Assembly (NCBI RefSeq): GCF_022682495.2
Contig: NC_071392.1
Coordinates: forward strand, 76,344,097-76,408,096
DNA: 64,000 nt
Direction: 5' to 3'
Origin: Desmodus rotundus
Taxonomy: Eukaryota; Chordata; Mammalia; Chiroptera; Phyllostomidae
Made by a program: the position numbers and the translations under genes. Shown one piece after another: positions 48,319 through 60,745 of this stretch. The notes beneath the pieces were generated by a model. It worked only from the letters and a program-made list of their open reading frames with translations. It did no database searches and was not told where the DNA came from. Positions within the stretch are counted from its first letter, which is position 1. The number at the start of each line of letters is the position of its first letter.

Positions 48319-48687
48319 TGTCTTAGTCAACTCTGGATGCTGTAACAAATACTATAGACAAGGTGACTTAAACAACAAGCTGTATTTCTTACAGTTCTGA
48401 AGGCTGCGAAGCCCAAGATCAAAATGCCAGCAGATTCAGGGTCTGGCGAGGAGCGGTTTCTTGGCTTGTAGGTGGCCGCCTTCTCATTGTATCCACACAT
48501 GGTGGAGAGAGAAAGCTCTAGTCTTTTCTTCCTATAAGGAAACTAATACCAACATGGAGCCCCCACTCTCACGACCTCACCTATCCTAATCTACTCCCAA
48601 AGGCCCTACCTCCTGATAGCATCACATTAGAGGTTAGGGTTTCAACCTGTGAGTTTGGGGGCACACGCGCATTCTGTTCATATCGAT
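48319..48687 (-). mobile_element. MaLR-type LTR (antisense)
   Basis: Read on the plus strand: 'tgtcttagtcaactctggat', 'ctgtatttcttacagttctg', 'cccaagatcaaaatgccagc', 'ccctacctcctgatagcatc' and 'ggttagggtttcaacctgtg'. This is the complement of a typical MaLR LTR. Confidence 0.75.
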
Positions 48688-48859
48688 AGGCCAGGACATG
48701 CCTCTCTTCTTCTTTACACCCTGCTCTCTCAGAAGAGCACCAAGGGATATTGCCTCGGGCTCCGTTATTCTGAAGATTAAAAACAGAAATTTTCTCCCTA
48801 ATTCCAAAAGCTGTACATTGTAGTCGTTATCTACTGCGCTCACCCACCAACCTGCCTTT

Positions 48860-49326
48860 ATTCGGATATCAGATGCTCTCCTCTCTATCTACTTTTGGGA
48901 ACCACTCTTCAGTGTGGGGGAGAGACCACCGTACCCCTGCTCAGCTCAAAGCATGGTCCTGTGACCTAGGCCTGGCCATCTGAGTCCCAGTGCCCTGGGA
49001 AGGGCATGTATCCCAAGCTGGGCCATTAAAAGTTGGCCCAGGCCTTTTCCTGGTGTGTCTTCTCTCAGGAACTGCTGGGCTAGCAGGCTGCTTTGTGATA
49101 ATCACAGTGCAATAGGCCATCTGAGAATGAAGTCAGCGCGGAGGAGGGAACCCAGCCGATGAGGAAAGCCTGGTTCTCAGCGAAGTCACTGCAACACCTG
49201 GATTCAGCCCTATCTGAATCTACCCCCGGACTGCACGGGCATGTGATCCAGTAAATTCCTCCTTTTCTTAAGTTAGTTTGAGCTGGGTTTCTATCACTAG
49301 CGACTGCAGGAATCCTGGCTAATACA
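48860..49326 (+). mobile_element. Probable MaLR/ERVL LTR (sense)
   Basis: Ends 'cttaagttagtttgagctg' and 'ggaatcctggctaataca', the usual 3' end of MaLR-like LTRs. The 5' end is poorly defined. Confidence 0.5.
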
Positions 49327-49479
49327 AGTCTCCTTGTAAATAGATGAAACGTGATAAAAATGTATAATGAAGTGAAATGGAAAGTAAGAGTATTTGGTGA
49401 TCTCATCCCCATTTTCGTCTCATACTACTTTCTGAAAACATCCTTTCACTACTGAATTGCTCCGGCAACTTTACTGAAA

Positions 49480-52150
49480 ATCGAAATCATGACCATACAG
49501 ATGTGAGCCTATTTCTACTCTTCATTCTGTTATGTCGCTGTACCTGTCTGTTTTTACACTTATATCACCTTGGCTTGATTACTGTAGCTTTGTAATAAGT
49601 CCTGAAGCAAGATAGTATAAGTCCTCTAACCTTGCTCTTTATTAAAAAATTTATTTTGGCAATTCTAGGTCCTTTGCCTTTCCACATAAAGAGCAAAATC
49701 AGCTTGTTATTTTACAAACACACACACACACATACACACACACAGCCTCTAGCTTTCTATCGTGGTCGTGTCAAATCTGTAGATCAATTTGGGGAGAATT
49801 GATATTTTAACAATATTGTGTTTTTTTTAATCCATGAACATGATATCAATCTTTATTTATTTAGCTCTTCCTTAATTTTCCTTAGTCATGTTTTCAGTGT
49901 ACAGATCTTGTAATAGTTTATTTAATTTATCCCCAAGTAGTTCATATTTTTGGATGTTCAGTAAATGGTATTGTTTCAAAATTCAACTTCTAAATGTTCA
50001 TTGCTAGTAAGTAAACATATATTTGATTTTGTATATTAGTCTTGTATTCTACAGTCTTACTAAACTTCCTTCTTGTTCTGATAGCTTTTTGGTAGGTTCT
50101 TTAGGATTTTCAACACTATCACGTTGTATATAAATCAACTAGTTTGACTTTTTTCCCCCATATGTATAATTTTTTTTCTTTTTCTTGCATTATTCCACTG
50201 GTTAGGGCCTTCAGTACCATGCTGAACAGAGCCGTGGAGAGGAGATATCCTTGCCTTAGTCCCTATAATAGGAGAGAAGATATTAGAGTAACGTTAGCTG
50301 TATTTTTCTCATAGATGTCCTTCTTTGGATTGAGGGATTTCTCTTCCATTCCTAGTTTGCTAAGTGTTGTTAAGAGTAGGGTTTGAGTTTTGTCAAAAGC
50401 TTTCTGTGTCCGTTGAGATGGTTTTTCTTTTTTAGCCTGTTATTGTGGTGAGTTGCAGTGATGATTTTTGAATGTTTAAGCAATTTTCCATTGCTGGGAT
50501 AAACCCCACTTAGTCATTCATTTTATATATTGTCAGATTCAATTTGCCCAAAATCAGTCGCGAATTTTGGTATCTGTGTTCATGAAGATATTGGTATGTA
50601 GTCTTCTCTTCTTATAAAGCCCGTATTTGGTTTTGGCCAGAGAATAATGCTGGCCTTATAGAATGGTTTCAGAAGTGTCCCTTCTTCTTCTATTTCTAGG
50701 AGACTTTGTGAAATTGGGATTACTTCTTTCTGAAATATTTGGTGGAATTCATCAGTGAAGTAACCCAGGCTTGGAGTTTTCTTTGTGGAAAGGTGTTTAA
50801 GCATGAATCCAATTTATTTGGTAGATATAGGGATATTCAGTTTATCTTTTTCTTCTTGAGTGATTTTTGGTAAATTCAATTTCTAAAGGAATTTGTCTAT
50901 TTCACTGAAGTTGTTGGATTTATTGGTATAAAGTTGCACATAATATCCTCTTTATATCCTTTTAATGTCTGAGGACCTGTATTCTCTTTTATTTTATCCC
51001 AGATATTGGTAAGTTTTGTCTTTTTCTTTTCCCTGACTAGTCTGGATAAAGTTTTACTAATTTTATTGATCTTTTCAAAGAATTAACTTTTATTTTCATT
51101 AATTTCCTCTGTTTCTTCTCTGTTTTCTATTTTACTGATTCTGCTTTTTATTATTCATTATATTTACTTGGGTTTTCTTTGCTCTTTTTTAAATAGATTC
51201 TTAAAGTGGAAGATGAGATTTTTGATTTGAGACATTTCTTCTTGTTAAATATAAGCATTCATTGTTATAAATTTCCTTTTCAGCATAGCTTTAGCTGTAT
51301 CTCATAAATGTTATGTTGTGCTTTTATTTCCATTCTATTCAAATAGCTAATAGTTTTGTGATTTATTATTTGACCCATAAATTATTTAGAAGTATATTGT
51401 TTAATTTCCAAATATTTGTGGATTTTCACATATTCTCTGTTATTGATTTAAAATTTAATTTCATTGTGGTTAGAGACCATATGCCTTGTGAATGGAGCCC
51501 TTTTAAATTTTATGAGACCTGTGTTATGGTCCAGAATTTCATCTATCTTGGTGAATATTCTATGTTCAGGTGAATGGACTGTGTGTTCTAGTTTTGTTGT
51601 GGGGAGTTTTCTTTCTTTTTTCTTTTGAAAAGATTTTATTTATTTACTTTTAGAGAGAGGGGGAGAGAGGGAGAGAATCAGTGACGTGGGAGAGAAACAT
51701 CTATCAGCTGCCTCTCGCACAGGCCCCAACCCAGGATCGCATTAAGGGACCACACCCAGCCAGCTGAGCCCCAGCGGTTAGGGCTGGAGCTTTCTTCAAA
51801 TGGCAGAAGGTTCAAGTTGATTGATAGTGCTATTCAAGTGTTCTATCTTCTCACTTTCTGTTTGTTTTGCCTATAAGTTATTGAGAGAGAAATATTAAAA
51901 TCCCCAGCTATAATTGTAGCTTTCTCTGTTTCTTCCCTGAAGTCTGTCCCTGTTTGCTTTGGTTAGTTTGAAGCTCCGTTATCCTATGCATACAGATTTA
52001 GGATTTTTAAAAATACGAACTGATCCCCTTTTCATTGTGGAATTCTTCTTTATCCATAATAATATTCCTTGTTCCAAAATCTTTTTTAATGTTACAAGAC
52101 ATTTCAGCTTTTTAAAATCAATGCTTTCTTGGTATACATCTTTCCTGCCT
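49480..52150 (-). mobile_element. L1 LINE ORF2 (antisense)
   Basis: 'cttgattactgtagctttg', 'cagatcttgtaatagttt', 'gttagggccttcagtaccat', 'gggataaaccccacttagtc', 'aacccaggcttggagttttc' and 'ggatttttaaaaatacgaac' run along ORF2 in reverse. It includes a (CA)n at 49716-49744 and a Ves SINE at 51625-51785. Confidence 0.85.
51625..51785 (-). mobile_element. Ves SINE (antisense, internally deleted)
   Basis: 'gattttatttatttactttt', 'gagagaaacatctatcagc', 'ccaacccaggatcgcattaa' and 'ccagctgagccccagcggtt'. The B-box region is shortened compared with the 41-kb copy. Confidence 0.8.
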
Positions 52151-52154
52151 TTTA

Positions 52155-52640
52155 TTTTTTAATAACAACTTTATAGAGCTATAATTAACATAACACATAT
52201 TTTGCCTGTTTACATTATACAATTCAGTGGGTTTTAGTTTATTTGCAGTAATGTAACTGTTACCTCTCTCAGTTTTAGAATTTGGGGGGGAAGGTGGTGA
52301 ACACCTTCCCCTCCAAACCCAGCACCCACTGGCAATCCCTGCTCTTCCCGTATTCCTGCCTCACCCCTAGGCAACCCCTAATCTGCTTCCTGCCTCCATA
52401 GATTTGCCTATTTTGAACATTTTGCAGAAATGAAATCGTACAATATGTGGTCTTTTGTGTCTGCTTCGTACACTTACTATAATGTTTTCTGGGCTCATCT
52501 ATGTTGTATCATGTATTAGAACCTCAACCCTTCTTATTGACGAATGATATTTTATTATATGCATCTGCCACATTGTATTTCTGTACTCATCAGTTGATGG
52601 AAGTTTGATATACTTGTACGAACTCAATGGATTTGCATTA
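52155..52640 (-). repeat. L1 3' end (antisense)
   Basis: 'acaactttatagagctataa', 'gtttacattatacaattcag', 'gatttgcctattttgaacat' and 'gtatttctgtactcatcagt' form a second, separate L1 3' terminus abutting the ORF2 piece. Confidence 0.75.
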
Positions 52641-55100
52641 AAGAACTTGAGCATTCTGACAGGCATACTGTTGTGGGAGAGAGAGAGTGGGAACGGGGTG
52701 GAGTGGGTTACAGATGGAAGTAATTCTCTCTCTCTCTCTCCTTCACCTGCCAAAGAGGTGAGTAAATCCTGGGCCTGACTTTACTCATGACCTAATTTCC
52801 CCAATTTAGTACCATGCTCCATTCCCCACTGTTCAGATCACAGAAGAGAGAGCCTCTGCAATACCAGCCTAAATTAAATGAAACTTTTTTCAAATAAATA
52901 ATTTCATTCAACTGAAGAATTTCCAGCAGATGAAAGACCATAGTATGGCATCCAGAACTCACACCGGGCTGTCTTTCAGCTGCTGCCAAGAAAACAAGGG
53001 AATGTTTCTTTTGGAAGCTTTCCTTGTTCTTATTTTAAGGTAAAGCTTTACTCTTATTTGCAGACTGTAGGGTTTCTAATATTATCTCAAAGTGAGCTGC
53101 TGAAGCCGCTGATCTTTACTACCCTACAGCAAAGGCCTATCTGGTAGACTTTATCCAGGGACCTCCGAGTTTCTGCCCTACCTTTGGTGCCGAAAACTCC
53201 TGTTTTCTATACCGCTGGTGCCAACACAGCGAGGGAGAAAAAAAACACAAAACTCGCACGTGGTGGGGAATGAGACTCTGCAGGAATGCTAGGGGCAGGG
53301 TCGGATTGCCACAGAGTAAGCCCCCCGCCCGTGTGATGAACCAGAGGCTGATGGGGGAAGAAGAAAGACGAGTCTGCACATTCTTTTAACTGCAGTGGAT
53401 GATAAGGGCTTTACAACGAAGCTGCCAATCTGGGTTTCGCAATTCATCCTCGCTGTTACAGGCGAGTTCAGACTCTCCTTACTTCTTATCTGGACTATGG
53501 CAACAGTGTCCAAATCAATGCCTCTGCTTTCAAGATTCTTATTTATCCAGCCCTTCTTCTCTCCCACACAGAAAGATGTCAGTCCCCACCCTCCCTTAAG
53601 TCATAAAGTCATGTTTGCTGAGAGTATAGAAGTGGAAAGTAAACACTAAAAACAGCCCTCCAGCTGTTCCCATGCGTCCATCTCTCTCTACGCTCGCATT
53701 CAGGGGGCCAGGCAGGTAACCTGGGCGGGCAGAGCGGTTGTAAGGGAGGACGTAAACAGCGATCTGAGGGCCCTTCCTAAAAGGCACTCAAATTCAAATT
53801 TAGAACTAACAAACAAAATACAATCAACAAATCTTCCGGTCGACCACATCTGTCCCTGGGGCAATGTGCCATATCTGGATCTTCCGAGGCATTTTTAATA
53901 TACACATGAGTATATCAATACTGTAAACATAAATATAGGGGTTTAGATATATGGGATTTGTGTATTTTTACACAGCTAGAAGGATAGTATACATCCTGTT
54001 TTGAACGTTGCTTTTGCACGTGCACCGAGAAGTTACAAATTTTTTCCCCAGATAATGCAGCATTGTTCACCCTTGGCCATGTGTCAGGGAGCATTCATAT
54101 AAAATGCATTCGGCAAAGTGGAGTCATCGGGTCCATTCTGATAGCTAATACCAAAGTGGCCTCCAAAAAAGTTGTGTCCATTTTATTCTTCCAACAGTGT
54201 TCCTCTGTTTAATCTTTACCTTTTTTTTTCCCCTCTGTGTGTCTCATTAATTATTCCTATCAGAACAGCTGCACTCATTTCACTGGTCCGGAATGAACTA
54301 TCCACGGAAAGTTTCTTCGCTGTGTTTATTGAAGCACGGGAGGAACGTAAATATGTTTTGCCTACGTATAAAGTTAATGGCCTGTGGTAAAGAATGTGGA
54401 CGTTTCAGCAGTCTTCCACATCACTGGGCTGGGGAAACACTGGGTCAGTGTGCTAGACACCTGGCATGGGCTCCGAGGGAAAAAGGCGGGCCTTCTAGGG
54501 AAGTGCCCGCCAAGTGGGATGATGGCTGCCACGTGGAGCCCTTTCCCTCTCTCTCTGGGCACACCTCACCCAGTCTGTGCCCGGCTGTTTCTCCTCTGCG
54601 GCCTGGGGGGAGGAGACTGTGTTTTCCCCATCCAGAGTCTCCCTCATCCCAGATGGATTTCTGGGTGGAGCTGGAACTTCCCTTTGAGTCCTGGGCCACA
54701 CCATCCTAGGCTTCAGTCACTCCCCACCCCCTCCCCCCACACACTCTCATGTCATCTTGGTGCAAGTCTGCTCCTTTGCTCAATGGCCAAGGCCCCATTG
54801 CTGTGCCAGAGGCTAACGAATGCTTGGAATAGTGAGGACTCTTTAAACATAGAGGAAGTACCAAGGAATAGAGCCTAGAGGAGTAAAAGATTTGCCAACA
54901 AATAAAATGTTTCTGCAGCAGTTAGGTGGCGGTGCTCTGGTTTAATGACGTGCTTGTTCCTCAGTCACGCCATCTCTAGGTGCCTTGTTTTCCCTGCACC
55001 CCTTATTCCCTGGCAGGTGCGCCACCCCTCCCCCTCTGGGAACTCCCTTCGTCACGTTGCTTTTCAGCTTCTGTGTTTGTGTCTACAACTGGATTGCGAG
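52640..55100. other. Unassigned intergenic stretch
   Basis: Contains a (CT)n at 52726-52742. I see no gene and no clear interspersed repeat. 53900-54170 could be a very old L1 relic. Confidence 0.5.
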
Positions 55101-55109
55101 CTATTGAAG

Positions 55110-55260
55110 TTCTTAACAGCAACGGCAACAGCAGCATTAATATAGTGCTTGCTGTGTGCCTGGCACTCTTCTAAGATGTTTACGTGTATCAGCTCATACA
55201 GACCTCCCGACACCCCGATACCCCAATCTCTGGCAACTTTCTGAACACCCTGCGGTCATT
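55110..55260 (-). repeat. MIR fragment (antisense)
   Basis: 'atagtgcttgctgtgtgcct', 'ggcactcttctaagatgttt' and 'gtatcagctcatacagacct' match the complement of the MIR 3' half. Confidence 0.7.
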
Positions 55261-55589
55261 TTTTTCAATTAAGATTTCTTTTCCCCTGCTTATCCAGGAG
55301 GGGTTTTGGAAAAATCTATCTATTATTGCTTTATAATATATCAGTCTCTGAGCAAAAATATTCATAACATTTATATAATAAGGACATATACAATAATAGC
55401 AGGGTTGTTTTATTTGGCCTTCTATACCATTAATTTAAATTAGAACATTCTATTTCCATCCACTAGAGTAGAATAGCTATGAATTTTTCCCTTTAAAAAA
55501 TAAACGAACTCTGTAAGCATTCATACTTTTTAAAATGATCTGTGATTCTTTTGAATATTTAATTCTACAAACCTTTTTGATGACCAGCC

Positions 55590-55800
55590 TAACGTGGAGA
55601 GGCATATCTGGGTTCCAATCGCGGCTGCACACTCTACCGGCTCCGCATCCGTGGGCAAGCTCCTTCATCTTTCAGTGCCTCCGTGTTCTCATTGGTAGAA
55701 TTCGGATGATACTATGATACTAGTTCTTCTTTCATAGAGTTATCAGAATTAAATCATGTAATGTACATAAGGAGTTTATGACAGAGTGAACCACAAATGT
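55590..55800 (+). repeat. MIR SINE (sense)
   Basis: 'gggttccaatcgcggctgc', 'gggcaagctccttcatcttt', 'cagtgcctccgtgttctcat' and 'gttatcagaattaaatcatg' occur in MIR order. Confidence 0.85.
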
Positions 55801-55849
55801 GTTTTATTCATTCTTATCATCATCACTACAACCTGCAGGTTGGCACAAT

Positions 55850-56580
55850 GGACTCAGAAATGAAAAAGATGCATTTGTCCTCAAGGAGTTCAGCAATGCG
55901 GTAGCAGAGACAAGCCTGATACACAATTGTCACCGCAATACAGTGTGGTAAGTGAAACTTGCATTGTGTGCAAGGGACAGAGACAGGACAGGGGGAGGGA
56001 TTATTTCCGTAGGGAGGTTTCCGGGAAGGCTTGCAAGAGGATATGGTAACTAAGTTGAGTTTTGAGGACTGTATTTTTTAGGTAGCCAAAGTAGGGGAGA
56101 ACATACGTAGCTGGTAGGGGAGAAGAGCCTGTGTAAAAGCAGGGAGACGGGCAGACACATGGCGTTTGGGGAGGAATTACAAGTAGTCGCATTTGGTCAC
56201 ATTGTGAAGCTTTGCGGGGCGGGCAAGGTCAGGTGGTAAAAAAGGAAATTCTGGAGGAAGGCAAGGACCAGACGTGGAAATGTGTGGCAGGCCAAGCTTA
56301 AGAGCTTACGTTTAATACTGTCAATAAGGCGTCAGTAAGGAGTTACAAAAAGAAAGGGATGTGATCGATCTGCATTCTAGAAAAGTCTCTTTGGCAGGTG
56401 GGTGAAGGATGGATTAGAAAGGTGTGATGGTGGAACCCAGTCAGGAGACAGCAGTCCGGGTGAGAGATAATGTGGCCGCACAGGGTAAAAAGTAGTGGGA
56501 ATGGAGGGGGGCAAGATGTTTATCTGGTTATCCAAATTCTTTACTACCCGCCGTTTCCTGCCCTTTGCGACAGGTGCTGC
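55850..56580 (-). repeat. L2 LINE (antisense)
   Basis: 'cctcaaggagttcagcaatg', 'cagtgtggtaagtgaaac', 'gagttttgaggactg', 'ggcgtttggggaggaattac', 'gcttacgtttaatactgtc' and 'ggagacagcagtccgggtga' are in antisense L2 order. Confidence 0.7.
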
Positions 56581-58420
56581 TGACACCTGCGGGAGAAGGT
56601 GGCCTCGCCTGTTGGATTTGGGGGTGCTGGGTCGCAGAGCTGAGGTGGCCATGCTCTAGCCCAGAGCTGGGTGTTCGGTGGCTTGGCTGGATCTTCCCTG
56701 GGCACTGGGGTAAGGCCGGCGACCTCTGACTTCAGTCAGCGCACAACATGGAGTCTTGTAGTCCACATCTTACCTGAATCAGGTACGAGATGGACTGGGA
56801 AGGAGTCACCCTGGCCACACCTGGGGCATGTGACTAGTGTGCGCAGAACACGCCTCTCCTGGGGGCTATACTTGGAGTGCTCATGGACCAGGAGGGTGTG
56901 AGAATGAACTGGGGCGTGCAGGACCACAATGTGTTTGTGGGTGGCTGCGTGAGGTATGAGCGCCACGGGGGCGAGGTCCTCAGTCACCGTTTCTCAAACC
57001 TTGGGGTCAGATGAGAACCCAAAAGTCCCCTAACCCTCCCCCGAGGTTTGACTTCCCTGCATTGTTTAGCCATTCCGTTGGCTGGCTTGACCACCTACCT
57101 CTCCATGGTATGGGGGCTGGACTCCCAGGGAGGCTGTGCCTTCCCACATGGGTTTAGCCATGGGGTAGTTGGGAAGGTTGCACCCACAAGGGTCTGGGAG
57201 AGTGTAGAAAAGTGGCCCCATGGCGCTATGTGGGCAGTTTCTGTTGTGAGTGGGTGCTGCCCCCCGAGCGGGTAGTGATGGGACCCGGGAAAGAGAGCTG
57301 CACTAGTAGTGTGGATGGGGGTCCTGGGAGCATGGGCAGAGGCCAGGTGAGGATGGTGTGAGGTGACGATGATGGCCATCCAGCAAAATCGAAACACCTG
57401 CTGCTGGCGTGACTCATCCAGGGTGGAGGAATAATCTGAAAAGTAGTTTTTTAAAAAAGAAACCAATAGTTGTGTGCCCCAGGAAGCTAGGAAAGTAGCT
57501 GTTTCCCTCAGAGGACCACGGTAAGCACCAGATGAGATTGTACCTATGAAAGAATAAAGAGCTATAAAAATACAAGAGATGATTTTATTTAGAACCCTTC
57601 GACCTATTTCTTCGTGTAAGCATATACAAGGCACTCTAGATGTGGAACAGTGGAATCCTACCAGGTGTGGGATTATGGGATGTTCCCCGTAAGGCAGAGG
57701 GTGCCCAGTAATACTGAGATCCAGAGGAACAGCTGTCATCCAGGTCCCTCCTCGCTGGTTAATGGATTATTCAGCCCCATCGCTGCTCTCCTCTGCCTCA
57801 TCTTTAGTGCTCTTTGCAGCCAAAGATTGTAAACCAAAAAAAAATGAACCTGAAGAGGTGGTAAGACACCAGTTTGGGGATACCTTGGTTAAATTTGGTT
57901 GAGAGGGAGGTTGATGTGATTGGAGTAATAATTCCTTCAATTTGTCTTGCCCTCAGCATGAAACGGCATGCTATGCAGAGAGCTCTGGGCTGAGGGGCAG
58001 CCAGGAAAGACCTGAGCGTGGATTTATCTGACCCTTCAGTAGAGGGGCTGCCCTGGCCAAGTTCCAACACTTCCCTGAGCCTTAGTTTCTATCACATGAG
58101 AAGGGACCTTCAGGGTCATTCATGAACTCGTCTAGAGCTTGTCTACCTGTCACGGGGTTACCCAGCCCCAAGTGACAGGGAACTTGTCATGTCCCCAAAT
58201 GGCTGAGCCACCCAGTCTCTCTAGACAGCCCTGACTTGGAAAATTCTTTATGTTGAACCGACATCTGTTTCTCTGCAATCTGCGCTCATTGGAACCATAC
58301 AGAATGAAACGTCTAATGCTGCTTCCACAAATATTTGAGGACTGCTAACACATTTCCTTCCTCCACGTACTCCACAAGGCTTCTTTTCTTCCAACTAAGC
58401 ATGCACGGTTATTTTAAACA
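56580..58420. other. Unassigned intergenic stretch
   Basis: Includes a 214-codon open frame on the minus strand (57095-57739) with no recognisable domain; I treat it as chance. No interspersed repeat is identified with confidence. Confidence 0.5.
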
Positions 58421-58424
58421 GGGA

Positions 58425-58640
58425 GGCAGTGTGGGGTAGTGGAAAGAACGTCAGCTTTGAAGCCAGACACATCTGCGCTCAGTTCCCAGTCCCTCCACGG
58501 ACTAACCGTTAGTGCTGTGAGCTGCTGTCTCTTCTCTGAAAAAGGTGGAAGTAATACTCGTCTAACCAAGTTATTGTGAGGATCAGGGATAAATTGAATA
58601 ACTCAGGGATAAATTAAGCTGTAGTAGCAGCTTAAAATAT
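58425..58640 (+). repeat. MIR SINE (sense)
   Basis: 'cagtgtggggtagtggaaag', 'gctttgaagccagacacatc', 'ctgaaaaaggtggaagtaat' and 'gttattgtgaggatcaggga' show a nearly complete MIR. A short direct duplication, 'actcagggataaatt', follows at its 3' end. Confidence 0.85.
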
Positions 58641-59990
58641 GAGGACTTTTACACATTCATTGACATAATTTGCAATGCATTTTAATTGATCTTCTCTGAA
58701 CGAATTCCTGTGTGTTTATGCGTCTCTTCATGTCTGCTCTGTAGAGCAGAATAAAATACTTATTGTGAGGTCTAACTAGCAGAATAGAGTAGGATTAGTT
58801 TACGCCGGGTACCTCTCTAATTACAGTCTACAACCTACAAAGGCTTTTTGGGAAACATATCACATAGAAGCCGCATCAACTGAAACCCTAAGTCTCCTTA
58901 ACACGTGCTGCTGTTCCACCAAGTTTTTCCCGTCTGGAATTTCTTTAGTTTATCTGAATTGGTAATTATGGCTCCTGAAAGTAGCAGTCCCAGTTCTGTC
59001 CTGCTGTCTCCATAAATATCCCCGTGCTTATCAAATTACGGATCTCAAACAGGGGTTAGAAAAATATGATTATTGAGCCCATGGTCCCAGCCCCGCTGAT
59101 TTCCTACTGCTGTGGTACGTCGGTGAGCTAATTAATGAATACCAAGCTCTCTACCCTGATTTTGGCACTCATTCGAGGTCTTATTGTGTGGGACTGTCTT
59201 GGAAATGGAACGTAACCGGAATGTGTGATAAGCTACTAGCTGAGGGAATGCTGCTGCCTGTGAGGTCAGTCAGGTGTGTTGTAGGTCAAGTGTGGCGTCA
59301 GTAGCCAACATTTGAAAGGGCAGACTGAGAATGAGTCGGGGGCTGGCATTGGATTTGCGTAGGGTTGTGGGTTTTCTCAAGCGCTCCAAGGGTTTCATAC
59401 CATTTGAGGAAGCTTCTGTTTGGAAGTAAGTCAGGCACTGTTACAAAATTAATGAGCTCTTTGGCTCCTGAGGCCTTATCCCTAGCATTCTCTCCCTTGA
59501 CTTTTTCAAAGCAACTTCCTGCCTTTAGCCAAGCTGATCTCCATCTAGTGTGCTTTGCCTTTCTGGGACTCCTAGTTCCGCACTGGTGGTTCTTCTGAAC
59601 AGGACTGCTTTTCCCTCCAAGTTCTGGGGTCAAAGTCCTTGCCAACCTCCATCTCTCCTTTTCCAAGGAGGATTTTCCTTGCCATTTTGTCGAGGAAGGT
59701 TTTTCCTGAGCGTTAGACTTAGAATTCCCATTGCCTCCAAGAGCTTCCCTTGGCCCCCTCCGCCCAGGTCTCCCTCCTGTCGGCCCGCTTGTTCTGTGTG
59801 GCTGGACACGTCCCCTCTCTTTCAGAATCAGGTCTTTTGTGAGCGCTCAGTCCATGAAATACAAAATTGCCTTCATCTCGGACACGGGTACTTCTGGCCG
59901 GGCCAAGGAAAGTGCAGAATTGTTTGTAGGGTTCATAGTTCCCATTGACAATAAATATGAAAAAATGTAACGCAAACGTTGGTACTATTG
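58640..59990. other. Unassigned, possibly conserved non-coding stretch
   Basis: No gene or repeat recognised. 58940-59230 is free of repeat signatures and holds a homeodomain-type core 'gctaattaatgaat' near 59126, so it is a candidate regulatory element for the MEST domain. Confidence 0.35.
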
Positions 59991-59994
59991 TCGT

Positions 59995-60162
59995 CTTAGT
60001 TAAAATTGGAAAGCCTTTACTCTGTTGAAAGGACCGATTCAAATTTTTGTAAAGTAATTCAAGCCTTTAAAGGTGGTGCTTAGTTAAAATAGGTAATCCT
60101 CCATTTGTAAAGGGACTAATTTGAATTTTGTTAAGTAACCAGTTAAGGCCGTAAAGGGTTTA
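59995..60162. repeat. Two-copy direct repeat, period 84 bp
   Basis: Both copies start 'cttagttaaaat' (59995 and 60079). They share, in order, an 'aaagga'/'aaaggga' block, 'ttcaaatttttgt' or 'ttgaattttgtt', 'aagtaa' and a final 'aaggcc'-like end. The copies have diverged clearly, so the duplication is old. Confidence 0.6.
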
Positions 60163-60164
60163 AA

Positions 60165-60745
60165 CCCATCTGTGGCTTTTCATTTTCTTTAGGACAAATT
60201 CCAAACTCCTTAGGATGAAATACTCTTTCTAGCCTCATTTTTTTTCGGTCAGCGCCCCAGCCCAAAGGACTGGCAGTTTTCCCCAAAGGTTGTGCGGCCG
60301 GGCGCCTCCCGTGCTTTGCGAATGCCGTCCCCTCGGGTTGGAATGCTCTTTGTTTCTCTGCTAAATGTCTATTCATCATTCAAGACAACCCTTTCCCTTC
60401 CCCCCTGCCCTTAATTACTTCCTCCTCTGTGCGCCCTCAAATTCTTGGACTTATTCATGCAGTATTTATTAGGGGCCTGCTTTGTGGCCGGCACTGTGGC
60501 GGGCTCTGGGGATACAAAAGTTGAATGATACTTGGGTTCAGCCTTTGAGGGCCTTACAAGTTTGGGGAGGGGGCCAATCTGTCACAAGATGTGGCCAGGA
60601 AATTAAAGGGAAAATTTAAGCCGCATCGGTTCTTGTCTGTCTTCCCCACCGGACGGTCAGCCTCTTGCTCTGGGGCAGGTTCTCATCCATAATTGTATCC
60701 CTGCCTCTTCGTGGATTGTAGGTGCTAAAGAAACATTCGTTTCAC
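60165..60745. repeat. L2 fragments, sense/antisense/sense
   Basis: 60165-60440 is sense ('tttaggacaaattccaaact', 'ggttggaatgctctttgttt'). 60445-60590 is antisense ('gcagtatttattaggggcct', 'ggctctggggatacaaaag'). 60610-60745 is sense 3'-end-like. Probably one L2 with another inserted. Confidence 0.6.

Noticed and set aside
57095..57739. 214-codon minus-strand ORF
   Set aside because: No recognisable domain, a hydrophobic patch only, no plausible promoter and no exon signals. Probably chance.
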